Source: JAJZJT01 sp049964655 (lineage in GTDB: Bacteria; Actinomycetota; Acidimicrobiia; Acidimicrobiales; RAAP-2). Taken from it: a stretch of 26,041 nucleotides of DNA. Shown here in pieces: positions 16,167-24,594 of this stretch. A program made the translations under genes and the position numbers. The stretch covers positions 1 through 26,041 of the forward strand of contig JBMFXC010000036.1 in assembly GCA_049964655.1 (NCBI GenBank). Direction: 5' to 3'. Within the stretch, counting starts at the first letter, position 1. Each line of letters starts with the position of its first letter. The notes under the pieces are model-generated. The model searched no databases and was not told the DNA's origin. It was given only the letters and a program-made list of their open reading frames with translations.

Positions 16167-17329
16167 TCGGCTTCCGCCCAGACGCGCCGGTACAGCTCGA
16201 GGTGGAGGTCGGCCACCGCCGCCCACGAGTACCGCTGGGCATTGACGAGCCCGCGTGACCGCAGGTCGGCCCACAGGCCCTCCTCGTCGAGGACCCTGGC
16301 GAGCGCTGCTCCGAGGGCATGGGGGTCGGCGGGACGAACGAGCAGGCCGGCGCCACCGACCACGTCGGGCAACGCTCCGACCGAGCTGGCCACGACGGGC
16401 ACCCCCGATGCCTGGGCTTCGACCACGACCCTGCCGAACTGCTCGACCAGTCCGGGCAGGGCGAGCGACGGGACGGCCAGCACGTCGAAGCGCCGGTAGA
16501 CCTCTGGGAGCATGCCGGCGTCGACGTGGCCCCGAACGCTCACGCGATCCTCGATGGCCAACGCCGCGCACCGTGAGCGCACGTGCTCCTCTTCCGGCCC
16601 AGATCCGTAGAGCTCGAGCTCGAGGCGCTGGTCTCCGGCAACGGCGTCGAGGAGGTAGGTGACACCTTTTTGGAGGGTCAGCCGTCCCACGTAGCCCACC
16701 CGGAGCCGCCCGAGCGGCGGGTCCCGGTCGGATGGCCGGAAGTGGTCGACGTCCACCCCAAGGGGCACCTCGGACACGATGCCGGCGAAGCCCTTCTTGC
16801 GCACGACGCCGGCGGCGTCGCGGTTGCACGCGTAGACGCCCGCAGCCCGTGCCAGCACCAGCCGCTCCGTCCAACGGAACGGCGGAGGGAAGCGCTTCAG
16901 GACGTTCTGGGCCGTGGAGACGACCAACGGCGGTCGACGACGCCCCATGTGACCACGCAGCCAGCACAGGAAGACGACCTCGGCGGCGGCCAGGCCGTAG
17001 GGCTCCTCGTGGAGGTCGACCAGGTCGAAGTCGTCTGCTCCGGTCAACCGCCACAGTGGCCGGGGGTCGAAGAGGAACAGGTTCGGGTGGCGACCGAACG
17101 TCTTCGCCACGGTGACGAAGTCGTCGGTGCCGGGGTGGCACGTGACGAGCGCACCGCCCTCGTCCCACCGGGCTGCGGTGACCAGGCGGACGTCGATCCC
17201 TCGTCGGCGTAGCGAGCGGTCCCGCTCCCGCCACGACCCGACCACGCTGCTGTGTGAGACGCGCAGCACCCGGGGACGCTCGCTGGCGAGGGGCGAGGAG
17301 CGGTGACTGGCCTTCTGTGTCCTGTGCAT
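16136..17329 (-). CDS. Family 4 glycosyltransferase
   Basis: 397 aa GT-B protein. The N-terminal half contains VLRVSHSSVVGSWRERDRSL and DFDLVDLHEEPYGLAA. The hinge is EVPLGVDVDHFRP and the donor half starts RVGYVGRLTLQKGV. The E-x7-E motif is EQFGRVVVE (E296/E304), followed by ASGVPVVASSVGALPDVV. All are typical of retaining GT4 enzymes. The ATG at 17329 has CGAGG just upstream; a TTG five codons earlier is less likely. The gene is convergent with the co-polymerase/kinase gene and overlaps its last 31 bp, and it diverges from the secreted hydrolase gene. Likely adds a sugar to the lipid-linked repeat unit; donor unknown. Confidence 0.9.
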   Translation of the reverse strand: MHRTQKASHRSSPLASERPRVLRVSHSSVVGSWRERDRSLRRRGIDVRLVTAARWDEGGALVTCHPGTDDFVTVAKTFGRHPNLFLFDPRPLWRLTGADDFDLVDLHEEPYGLAAAEVVFLCWLRGHMGRRRPPLVVSTAQNVLKRFPPPFRWTERLVLARAAGVYACNRDAAGVVRKKGFAGIVSEVPLGVDVDHFRPSDRDPPLGRLRVGYVGRLTLQKGVTYLLDAVAGDQRLELELYGSGPEEEHVRSRCAALAIEDRVSVRGHVDAGMLPEVYRRFDVLAVPSLALPGLVEQFGRVVVEAQASGVPVVASSVGALPDVVGGAGLLVRPADPHALGAALARVLDEEGLWADLRSRGLVNAQRYSWAAVADLHLELYRRVWAEADQTAGLGSAG

Positions 17330-17467
17330 GGTCCTCGAGGTCAACCTTCCAGCAGTCCCGGCGGGACCGGCTCGGGGGGATGCCCCCCGGGCCGGGCTCG
17401 CCGACGATCGGCGTGCCGCCGCACACCTTCCCCTTCAGTCTGTCCGATTCTGGTCGATGTACCCAGA

Positions 17468-20400
17468 GTGAGGCTTCAAACCGCTAGAGCGCGAATTGCG
17501 CGCGCGGGAGGCCGTCGCGGACGAGCCGTCGTGACCGGCCTCCTGACCGTCGTCGTCACTGCCGGGATGACCGGCGTGCTGGCCGGGGCTCCGAGCGCCG
17601 CCGCCGCCCCGACCCCCCAGATCAACGGCAGCGTGGCTGCTCCGTCGGCGTCGCAGGTGAGCCCGATCTGCCAGGCTCCAGACCCCGCCGCCAACCTCGG
17701 GCCGGCGCCGAACCTGCCGGCCAACCCCATCACGACCGTGGCAACGCCCTCCGGAGGAGTGGACACGTTCACCGCTACGTCGAGCGGCATCTACGTCGAC
17801 ACGGGCGGCACGCTCGTCGTCGACTCGTTGAGCGGCACACAAGAGCACGTCATCACGCTCCCTGCCGCCTTCGTCTCGCAGGGAGACGGCTACAGCCAGC
17901 CGGTCGTGGGGCCCAACGGCAACATCTACCTGGCCAGCTACTACGGGCAGATGGTGGACAAGTTCTCACCGGACGGGGCGCTGCTGTGGTCGATCGACCC
18001 TCAGGGCGGCAACCCGAGCGGCATCTTCGGGGTGAACGGATCGTCGGGCTTCTCGCTGGCTGTCAGCCTGGCCCAGGACCCGTCGTCCAGTGTCCTGGTG
18101 GACCAGCAGGGCCAGAGCGTCGGGACGTTCCCGCTCGTCGACAACGGGTATGTCACCCAGGAGGCCAACGGCGACTTCCTCGTTACCGGCAACGGCTACG
18201 TCCAGACCTTCGACCCGACGGGGACCCAGCTGTTGGGCGAGTTCGGCTCGCCCGACACCGAGGGCGCCAACGCCCGAACCGGGTCCGGGACGGCCTTCTA
18301 CTATCCGGGCCAGGCGGTGGCGGGGCCGGACGGGACCATCTACGCGGCAGATCCGCTCACCACCCTCACGGCTACCAGTCCTCAGGGCTACCTCGAGGGG
18401 ACGACCGGGCTGGGCGGGGCTCTCCACTTCGGGACCTGGGGGCTGGCGCTGGTCGGCAGCACGCTCTACTTCGCCAGCGGTCCCCCCTTCGAGTCGTGGG
18501 CGGACGCCATCTCCTCGGTGCCCCTGGCCACGGTCCAGACCTTCTTGACGTCGACGCACTCACCCCGGAACACCCTCGGATGGGGAGCCGGCTTGTCGAC
18601 CCCGGCCACGGGGAACTACTTCGCCCCGGGTACAGCTCCACAGGTGGACGCCAACTTCGCACCGTCGTGGGTCGGGGACGCGTCGCACCTCCAGCTGTCG
18701 TACTCGGTCGAGACGGCAGCGTCGCTGAACGCCGAGACCATGCCGACGGCGTTGTCGGTGGACCTGCCCACCACGGCTGCGGCGCTCGCCTCGGTGGACC
18801 TTCCGCTGCCGTCGATCGACGAGCTTCCCGGCCCGTACCAAGTCCAGGCCACCCTGTACGACACCACGACGTCCCCGCCGACGGCGCTCGGGACCACCTG
18901 CATGCCCTACACGGTGGGCGCTCCCGGGGACGCGCTGGACCTCTCGTCGCTGCCGGGTGGCATCGGAGCGGGTGGGCCGTCCGATCCCCGTGGCGTTGCC
19001 CTCAACGCACAGCTCGGGCTCGACGGCCTTCGGGGGGCTTCGATCGACTGGCAGACCTTCCTGCCCAACTGCAATGCAGCCAACCCCACGGCGTCGACCT
19101 GTGGCCCCTCTGCCATGACCTTCGCCAACGCCCCTCAGTCCTACTTCCGGGCCGCCGAGCTCGCCCTCCAGGACCACGTGACGTACTGGGTCCAGACCAG
19201 CGGCGGCGGTGCCCTGTCGAGCGCGCTCGTGGCCGGCGGCTGGTGGGAAGGCGACATCGCCGCGCTCGTCGGCTATTACGCCCATCCGCCCTCCGGCTGC
19301 GGCTCGTGTGCCCCGGTGACCATCTGGGAACCATGGAACGAGTCGAACAACACCGGGTGGGGTGACCCGAGCGCGTACGTCAGCCAGGTGCTCGAGCCCT
19401 TCTACCAGGCCGTCAAGTCCGTCGAGCCGTCGTCCACCGTCATCGGTGGCACCACCCTCAACATCCCCATCTGGTGGTGGCAGGGGCTGATCGCAGCGGG
19501 CGGCCTCAACTACATGGACGTCGCTGCCGTCCATCCCTACACCGGCAACAACGACTCCTTCGAGGAGGACGGCATCCCGGCCCAGGTCGCCCAACTCGAG
19601 GGCATGCTCGGCGGCAAGCCGCTGTGGTTCACCGAGGTCGGCTGGTGGAGCAACGGGAGCTTCGACTTCCTGCACCAGGCCGACGTGGTCGCTCGGGTGA
19701 TGATCTGGCAGAAAGTGCTCGACGTGCCCGTCTGGAACTACTTCTTCGACGAGGGGAATTGGGGCAACGACGGTGTCACGTTCTCGCTGATCCAGACCAG
19801 CAACGGCGACGACTGGGTGAAGCCGGCCGCCCTCGCCACCATGACCACGTCCCACGAGCTGGCCGGCCGCCCGTACCTGTCGATGCCGTCGACGGGGATC
19901 CCGCACACCTACGAGGCGCTCTTCGGGCCGACTTCCGGAGGTGGCACCGACCTCGCCGCCATCTGGTCAGACGGGCTCGCCACCACCGGGACGGTGACGC
20001 TCCGGGGGCCGACGTCTTCGTCCCTCGAGCCGGTCACCGTCACCGACCAGTACGGCAACACCACTTCGGCGGAGGTGGTGCCTGGTACCAGCTATGCCCT
20101 GCCCATCTCTAACCAGGTCACCTACGTGTCCTTCCCGGCTGGGACCACGTTGTCCGTCGGACCTACCGAGCCCTTCGGCACCGACGTCGCCCTGGCCAGC
20201 GCCGGAGCGACTGCCGTGGCGTCGTCGGGTGACGCATCCGGTGCGATCGCCGGGACCGTGACGGGGTCGGGTTGGACGTCGGCGTACGGAGACAGCACCC
20301 CCAGCCTGACGGTCACGCTTCCGAGCCCCACCACCGTCAACCGTGTGATGGTTGACACGCAGTCGCTCGGCAGCACGGCACCAGGGGTACGTGACTACAC

Positions 20401-21261
20401 GATCGCCGTCGACGAACCGTCGGCCGGCTGGACGCAGGTCGCGTCCGTCACCGGTCAGTTCCGGTACCACGTCGACGAGGTCGTCTTCGCTCCCGTGGAG
20501 GCGACGGCGGTCCGGATCACCGTCACCGAGGTCAACTTCGGCGGCTACTACGGCGGAGGGATCCCGCCGTTCGAGTCCTCGAACGACCCGGCGCCGGCTT
20601 TCCTCCACTCGTTCGAGGTCTACGCCGGAACGTCGTCCCCGTCGGTCGTCGCCGGCACCGACCTTCCCGCACTGTCCACCTCGTCCGGGTCCACCTCGTC
20701 CGGGTCCACCTCGTCCGGGTCCACCTCGTCCGGGTCCACCTCGNNNNNNNNNNNNNNNNNNNNNNNNNNNNNNNNNNNNNNNNNNNNNNNNNNNNNNNNN
20801 NNNNNNNNNNNNNNNNNNNNNNNNNNNNNNNNNNNNNNNNNNNTCCGGGTCCACCGGCAGGGGACGACCCTCGGGCAGCAACGCCCCCCCCTTACCTCAA
20901 CTGGCGAGCAAGGGCTATCGGGAGGTCGCCGCCGACGGCGGGATCTTCGCCTTCGGGGATGCCGCCTTCTACGGCTCGATGGGTGGGCACCCGCTGAACG
21001 CCCCGATCGTGGGCATCACCGCCACCCCCGATGGAGGTGGCTACTGGGAAGTGGCCGCCGACGGCGGGATCTTCGCCTTCGGGGATGCCGCCTTCTACGG
21101 CTCGATGGNNNNNNNNNNNNNNNNNNNNNNNNNNNNNNNNNNNNNNNNNNNNNNNNNNNNNNNNNNNNNNNNNNNNNNNNNNNNNNNNNNNNNNNNNNNN
21201 NNNNNNNNGTGGGCACCCGCTGAACGCCCCGATCGTGGGCATCACCGCCCCCGACGCATGA
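17468..21261 (+). CDS. Secreted multidomain glycoside hydrolase (clan-A-like) with F5/8-type domain and GIFAFGDA repeats; two assembly gaps
   Basis: From the GTG at 17468 a twin-Arg/Arg-rich n-region, a hydrophobic core and an Ala-rich stretch (GAPSAAAA) form a signal peptide. Residues ~80-360 contain NHL/propeller-like motifs (GPNGNIYLAS, GPDGTIYAAD). Residues ~500-830 look like a TIM-barrel hydrolase, with acid/base in IWEPWNES (E625) and nucleophile in PLWFTEVGWW (E723), the arrangement of clan GH-A (GH39/GH5-like, compare PslG). An F5/8 type C (CBM32-like) beta-sandwich spans ~906-1054. Then come STSSG repeats, a gap, and 42-residue GIFAFGDAAFYGSM repeats to the TGA at 21261. Dropping both N runs restores one open frame of 1197 codons, so the apparent frame shifts are gap artefacts. 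It may cut or remodel the polysaccharide of this locus; this is inference. The start codon is uncertain. Confidence 0.82.
20675..20849 (+). repeat. 15-bp tandem repeats coding STSSG, interrupted by a 100-N gap
   Basis: Four full copies and one 9-bp partial copy of TCCACCTCGTCCGGG precede the N run, and the first bases after it (TCCGGG) complete the interrupted copy. The gap therefore hides an unknown whole number of 15-bp units. The array codes a flexible Ser/Thr/Gly linker between the F5/8 domain and the C-terminal repeats. Confidence 0.95.
20744..20843. other. Assembly gap of 100 N
   Basis: Exactly 100 N, the conventional placeholder for a gap of unknown size, lies in the middle of the 15-bp linker repeat. 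Confidence 0.97.
20916..21261 (+). repeat. 126-bp (42-residue) tandem repeats at the C-terminus of the secreted hydrolase, interrupted by a gap
   Basis: Copy 1 spans 20916-21041. Copy 2 starts at 21042 and runs into the N gap at 21109, and the sequence after the gap (21209 on) continues at the same phase. Copies are nearly identical at the DNA level over the shared ~67 bp, differing mainly in the first codons (YREV versus YWEV). Key residues are VAADGGIFAFGDAAFYGSM, then GGHPLNAPIVGITATPDGGG. Copy number is at least two and unknown because of the gap. The last copy ends early, at ITAPDA and stop. Confidence 0.93.
21109..21208. other. Assembly gap of 100 N
   Basis: Exactly 100 N. The flanks join at the same repeat phase (CTCGATGG before, GTGGGCAC after, matching the uninterrupted first copy), so an unknown whole number of 126-bp units may be missing. 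Confidence 0.97.
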
Positions 21262-21280
21262 GGTAGCCCGAGGCGCACCT

Positions 21281-21919
21281 TCACGTCGGTCCTGCTGCTC
21301 CGCCCCGGTGCCCGACGACGCGCGCGGGGACGCCTACGGCGATCGAGTCGGGCGGGATGTCCCGTGTCACCACTGCGTGCGCGCCGACGACGACGTTGTC
21401 GCCGATGGAGACGCCCTTCACGACGGTCACCTTGGCGCCCAACCACACGTTGTCGCCGATCCGTACGGGTGCCACCTCCCGACCTTGGTGGACGATGGCC
21501 GTCTCCGTGGCGGCGAAGGCGTGGTCGTGGTCACGGATCGAGACGAGCTCGGCCAACAGGCAGTCCCGCCCGATCTCGACTGCTTCGTGCGCCGCCACGG
21601 TGCAGTGGTGTCCGAAGATCGTCCCCGGACCGACGGTGACCCGGCCCCGGCACTCGAGGTCGAACCCCCGGTCGAGCACGCAGCCGGCACCGAACCGGAC
21701 CGTCCCCGAGCGCGCCACCAGCAACCGCGCTCCTGCCCGCACGTCGCACCGAGAGCCGAAATCGACCCGGCGAAAGCGGAGACGCGCCAGGACGAGCCCG
21801 GCACGGCGACGCACGTACCCGCCCAGCCAATGGACGACCCCGAGCTCGGTAGACGCGACGAGCCTGCTGCGGCGAGCGCTCTCGTCGCGGCGAGGGGGCC
21901 CTTCTGTCACGTGTCGCAC
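21281..21919 (-). CDS. Left-handed beta-helix acyltransferase (hexapeptide-repeat O-acetyltransferase)
   Basis: 212 aa. From about residue 50 the sequence shows hexapeptide [LIV]GxxxxV-type turns: VDFGSRCDVRAG, VRFGAGCVLDRG, VTVGPGTIFGHH, VEIGRDCLLAE. It ends with VRIGDNVWLGAKVTVVKGVSIGDN.. and VVTRDIPPDSIAVGVPARVV. This C-terminus and the IRDHDHAF His-containing loop match WcaF/NodL/maltose O-acetyltransferase-like enzymes, which use acetyl-CoA to acetylate sugar hydroxyls. It likely decorates the polysaccharide of this locus. The N-terminal ~45 residues are Arg-rich and outside the helix. GTG at 21919 and GTG at 21910 are both possible starts; neither has a ribosome-binding site. It converges on the hydrolase gene with 19 bp between stops. 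Confidence 0.87.
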   Translation of the reverse strand: MRHVTEGPPRRDESARRSRLVASTELGVVHWLGGYVRRRAGLVLARLRFRRVDFGSRCDVRAGARLLVARSGTVRFGAGCVLDRGFDLECRGRVTVGPGTIFGHHCTVAAHEAVEIGRDCLLAELVSIRDHDHAFAATETAIVHQGREVAPVRIGDNVWLGAKVTVVKGVSIGDNVVVGAHAVVTRDIPPDSIAVGVPARVVGHRGGAAGPT

Positions 21920-21991
21920 CGGCGGTGTCCGGGTACCCGATGCCGGAGCGACCGCGCGCTCCTTCCGGTGCTTAGGCAGGTGGCCACGGCA

Positions 21992-22023
21992 GCCCGGTGA
22001 CGCGCGCCAGCCCGGTGACGCAC
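21992..22023. repeat. Pair of 14-bp direct repeats between acyltransferase and GT2 genes
   Basis: CAGCCCGGTGACGC occurs at 21992-22005 and again at 22010-22023, with 4 bp between copies. It lies in the 126-bp intergenic stretch and has no obvious function. Confidence 0.7.
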
Positions 22024-22045
22024 TGGCGCCTCGCTGGGCTCGCGC

Positions 22046-22948
22046 TCACAGACAGAGCACCCGGCAGCGGATGCTTCCCTCGAGTCGGCCCAGTGAATAG
22101 GCGATCTCGCTCCTCGCCCAGTGTGCGTCGTCGCGCTCCACCCAGGCCTTCAGAGCCCTCGGCACGATGTCGGCGTAGCGCCGGAGCACGGCGCCGAGTG
22201 GCTCGCCGCAGACGCCGACGTCCTGGTACCGCTTGGCGAGGACGGGATCGGCACGTCCGTAGAGCCGCATCTGGTGACGGGTCGCCGTCCCCACCGGTCG
22301 GAGCCGGTAGTGGACGACTGCGTCGGGGGCAAAGCCGAGCGACTTGCCCTCTCGTGCCAGCATGCACCCGATGACCCGGTCGTCACCCATCGCCCACGGA
22401 GGTAGATCACCTTCGGGCCTGTCGATCGTGTCCCAGACGTCCCGCCAGACAGCCCAATTCCCTGCGTGGGGGAACGGGAGGCCGCCCAGCATCTGGGGCA
22501 ATTTGTCCACGATGTGGACCCAGGGGCGCGCGGCGATCTCCGCCGGTTCGTTCAGGGCAGTGAGCTCGAGCGCGCCGCTGACGGCGTCGACGTCCGCGGC
22601 TCCGGCTACCAATGCGGCCAGCCAACCTGGCGCACAGATGTCGTCGTGGTCCACGAAAGCCAGAAGGTCACCTCTGCTGGCGGCGACACCCCGCCGGACG
22701 GCGAACTGCTTGCCACGTTGTCGGGCAGCGTCGACGAGCACGAAGTGCGGGACTCGACTGGCAAAGCGTTTCGCGATGTCGACGGTCCGATCGGTCGAGC
22801 CGTTGTCGGCGACCACCAGCTCCCAGGGCACGTCGACCTGCTGGGCGACCAGTGATTCGAGCTGCGCCGAGAACAGCTCCTCGCCGTTCAGGACGGCGAT
22901 GACCACGCTCACCAGGCTTGGCGACCGCCGTGCCGTCACGCTCGCCAT
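22046..22948 (-). CDS. Family 2 glycosyltransferase (GT-A fold)
   Basis: 300 aa. VSVVIAVLNGEELFSAQLES opens the GT-A fold, VVADNGSTDRTVDIA is the nucleotide-binding segment, FVDHDD (D100-H-D102-D103) is the metal-binding DxD-type motif, and MGDDRVIGCMLA carries the acidic acid/base pair. The layout is that of inverting GT2 enzymes of exopolysaccharide and O-antigen loci. I chose the ATG at 22948 because GGGAG lies seven bases upstream; the frame stays open to 23035 but codes a Ser/Arg-rich stretch without a domain. The GT4 gene upstream on the same strand ends 124 bp away, so co-transcription is possible. Sugar specificity cannot be told. Confidence 0.9.
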   Translation of the reverse strand: MASVTARRSPSLVSVVIAVLNGEELFSAQLESLVAQQVDVPWELVVADNGSTDRTVDIAKRFASRVPHFVLVDAARQRGKQFAVRRGVAASRGDLLAFVDHDDICAPGWLAALVAGAADVDAVSGALELTALNEPAEIAARPWVHIVDKLPQMLGGLPFPHAGNWAVWRDVWDTIDRPEGDLPPWAMGDDRVIGCMLAREGKSLGFAPDAVVHYRLRPVGTATRHQMRLYGRADPVLAKRYQDVGVCGEPLGAVLRRYADIVPRALKAWVERDDAHWARSEIAYSLGRLEGSIRCRVLCL

Positions 22949-23072
22949 CACGCAGCTCCCGCCGGGACGCGTCCCATCGCCAAAGCGTAGCGAACCAGTT
23001 CGAGACGACGATGCCGAACGGGCGTCTGCCGGCACCTACAGCCCTCGTGGTCGATCAGTCGTGCCACGGTGG

Positions 23073-24173
23073 TCAGCGCGGCGGCTCTGGTACTGGTCCG
23101 TCGTCGAGGAGTGCTTCGTAGGCGGCGACCGTTGCCCGGCCGACGTGGTCCCACGTGTAGTGGGTGAGGACGTGGTCGCGCAGTGCGGTCTGCGGCGGTG
23201 CCTGCCACGCCTGCGTCACGGCGCGACGGATCGATGCCGGATCCGCCGGGTCGCAGTACCAGGCCCAGTCGCCCAGGTACTCGCGCGCGTACCCACGCTC
23301 GGTCGAGACCACGTTGCAACCGGCAAGCGCGGCCTCGAGCGAGACCAGGCCGGTCGTCTCGAACCAGCTGGCCAGGACGTGCACCCTGGCCGAACGGAGC
23401 AGCGCGGCGGCCTCGTCGTCGGACACCTCGCCGCGAACGTCGACCCAACCCGCGCCAGCTGCCCGGCATCGGTCTGCGTAGGCGAGGTGGTCGGGGTGGG
23501 CATAGCCGGCGATGACGAGGCGGAGGCCGGTTCCTCGCAGCGCCTCGATCAGACCCAGCTGGTTCTTGTGCGGCTCGATGCGGCCGAGGCACACGACGCT
23601 GTTGCGATCCTGTGGTGCGCTCGGTTGCTCGTCGAATCGAGCCGGGTCGACGCCGTTCGGCACGATCTGGATCGGGGTCGTCACGCCGAGGTCGCGACGG
23701 ATGGCGCCCGCTTCGCCGATGCCGTTGGGAAGCAGCAGGTCGGCTGCTTCGAAGGCAGCCAGCGTGCGGAGCTCGTCGGGTACGTAGCGCAGGCAGGCGT
23801 CCACGAGGGGCCAGTTGCCTCGCAGGGCGGCCAGGGCGAACTGCGTGGCTCGGCGGGCACGGCCAGCTGCCCTGCGCGCCCCTAGCCGGCGCCTGCCGCC
23901 CTCGGCCCGGTAGCGCTGGTCCCAGTAGATCGACGACAGGACCACCGGGGTGCCCCGCCAGCGCCACCGGTGGACGTCGGAGGCGTTCAGGCCGAACCCG
24001 TGGACCAAGGTGACGTCGGTCGGGTCGGGATCGGTCGAGAAGTCGGTCCGTGCGTCGATGCCGAGCCGGCGGAGGGACCGAGCGGTCTCTTCGAGCTGCA
24101 CGACGTGCCCACCGGAGATACGGCGCTCGTGGGGCATCCAGAGTAGTGGTCGGAGAGGACGAGAGCTGGTCAT
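23073..24173 (-). CDS. Family 4 glycosyltransferase
   Basis: 366 aa GT-B protein. The N-terminal LLWMPHERRISGGHVVQLEETARSL is the Gly-rich acceptor-side loop of GT4. LLLPNGIGEAGAI and IQIVPNGVDPARFD form the hinge, and VVCLGRIEPHKNQLGLIEAL starts the donor-binding half. The E-x7-E motif is ETTGLVSLE (E272/E280), followed by AALAGCNVVSTERGYAREYLGD. The ATG at 24173 is clear though no ribosome-binding site is visible. It is probably the first gene of a minus-strand set with the GT2 and acyltransferase genes and marks the right border of the polysaccharide locus, since the next gene is an arsenite pump. Confidence 0.9.
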   Translation of the reverse strand: MTSSRPLRPLLWMPHERRISGGHVVQLEETARSLRRLGIDARTDFSTDPDPTDVTLVHGFGLNASDVHRWRWRGTPVVLSSIYWDQRYRAEGGRRRLGARRAAGRARRATQFALAALRGNWPLVDACLRYVPDELRTLAAFEAADLLLPNGIGEAGAIRRDLGVTTPIQIVPNGVDPARFDEQPSAPQDRNSVVCLGRIEPHKNQLGLIEALRGTGLRLVIAGYAHPDHLAYADRCRAAGAGWVDVRGEVSDDEAAALLRSARVHVLASWFETTGLVSLEAALAGCNVVSTERGYAREYLGDWAWYCDPADPASIRRAVTQAWQAPPQTALRDHVLTHYTWDHVGRATVAAYEALLDDGPVPEPPR

Positions 24174-24594
24174 GACAGGTTGGTTCGAGCAGGGCTCACG
24201 CCGGGAGCGCTTTCGATCGTTCGGCCCGGACCAGGCGGCCGCGCCACCCTCACGTGGCTGAGACTGTAGCGGGCCCCGACCGGCTCGCCACCCGAGGGGG
24301 GACCCGGACGGACCGAGGTCGCAGGCCCGATGGCCGGGATGCCAACTGGCACCCGGAGCCTTTCCGAGACCGAGAGGCTCGACATCTGCGACCGAGCGGC
24401 CGGCCAGGGGCGCTTCCAGGATGGTGAATCGATAGCTGTCGATGGACAGCTGCTACGATACATTGACGGGTGACAATCCAATGCTGAGGTCGAGCGATGC
24501 CACGAGTGCCAACGACGTCGACGGCGGTTGGTGCCGGGCCGGTCCCCTGCGGCCCAGACGCCCCCGATGGGGGGACCCCGGTCAGGGCTGGCCG
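24174..24594. other. Divergent regulatory region between the last GT4 gene and arsB
   Basis: Bases 24174-24430 hold no gene that I can support. A minus-strand -10-like TACAGT (24263-24268) could drive the GT4 gene. On the plus strand a TACGAT (24454-24459) follows a palindrome and could be the arsB -10 box. The arsB frame is already open from ATG 24442 and ATG 24481, so the right part of this stretch could be coding instead of leader; that reading is Arg/Pro-rich and unlike ArsB. Confidence 0.45.
24434..24451 (+). promoter_or_regulatory. Inverted repeat upstream of arsB, possible metalloregulator operator
   Basis: AGCTGTC-GATG-GACAGCT is a perfect 7-bp inverted repeat with a 4-nt centre, placed 3 bp before a TACGAT -10-like box. 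Position and symmetry fit a dimeric repressor such as ArsR. No regulator gene is in the window, so the assignment is inference. Confidence 0.4.

Noticed and set aside
14757..17426. 889-codon minus-strand open frame
   Set aside because: It is antisense to the co-polymerase/kinase gene and out of frame with the GT4 gene at 16136-17329, both of which have clear family motifs.
17446..17471. Leaderless mini-ORF (ATG at 17457, four codons) overlapping the hydrolase GTG start
   Set aside because: The -10-like GATTCT is weak and a four-codon frame can occur by chance; nothing else supports it.
20744..21261. Genuine frameshifts (pseudogene) in the secreted hydrolase
   Set aside because: Frame changes coincide exactly with the two 100-N placeholders, and joining the flanks restores a single open frame.
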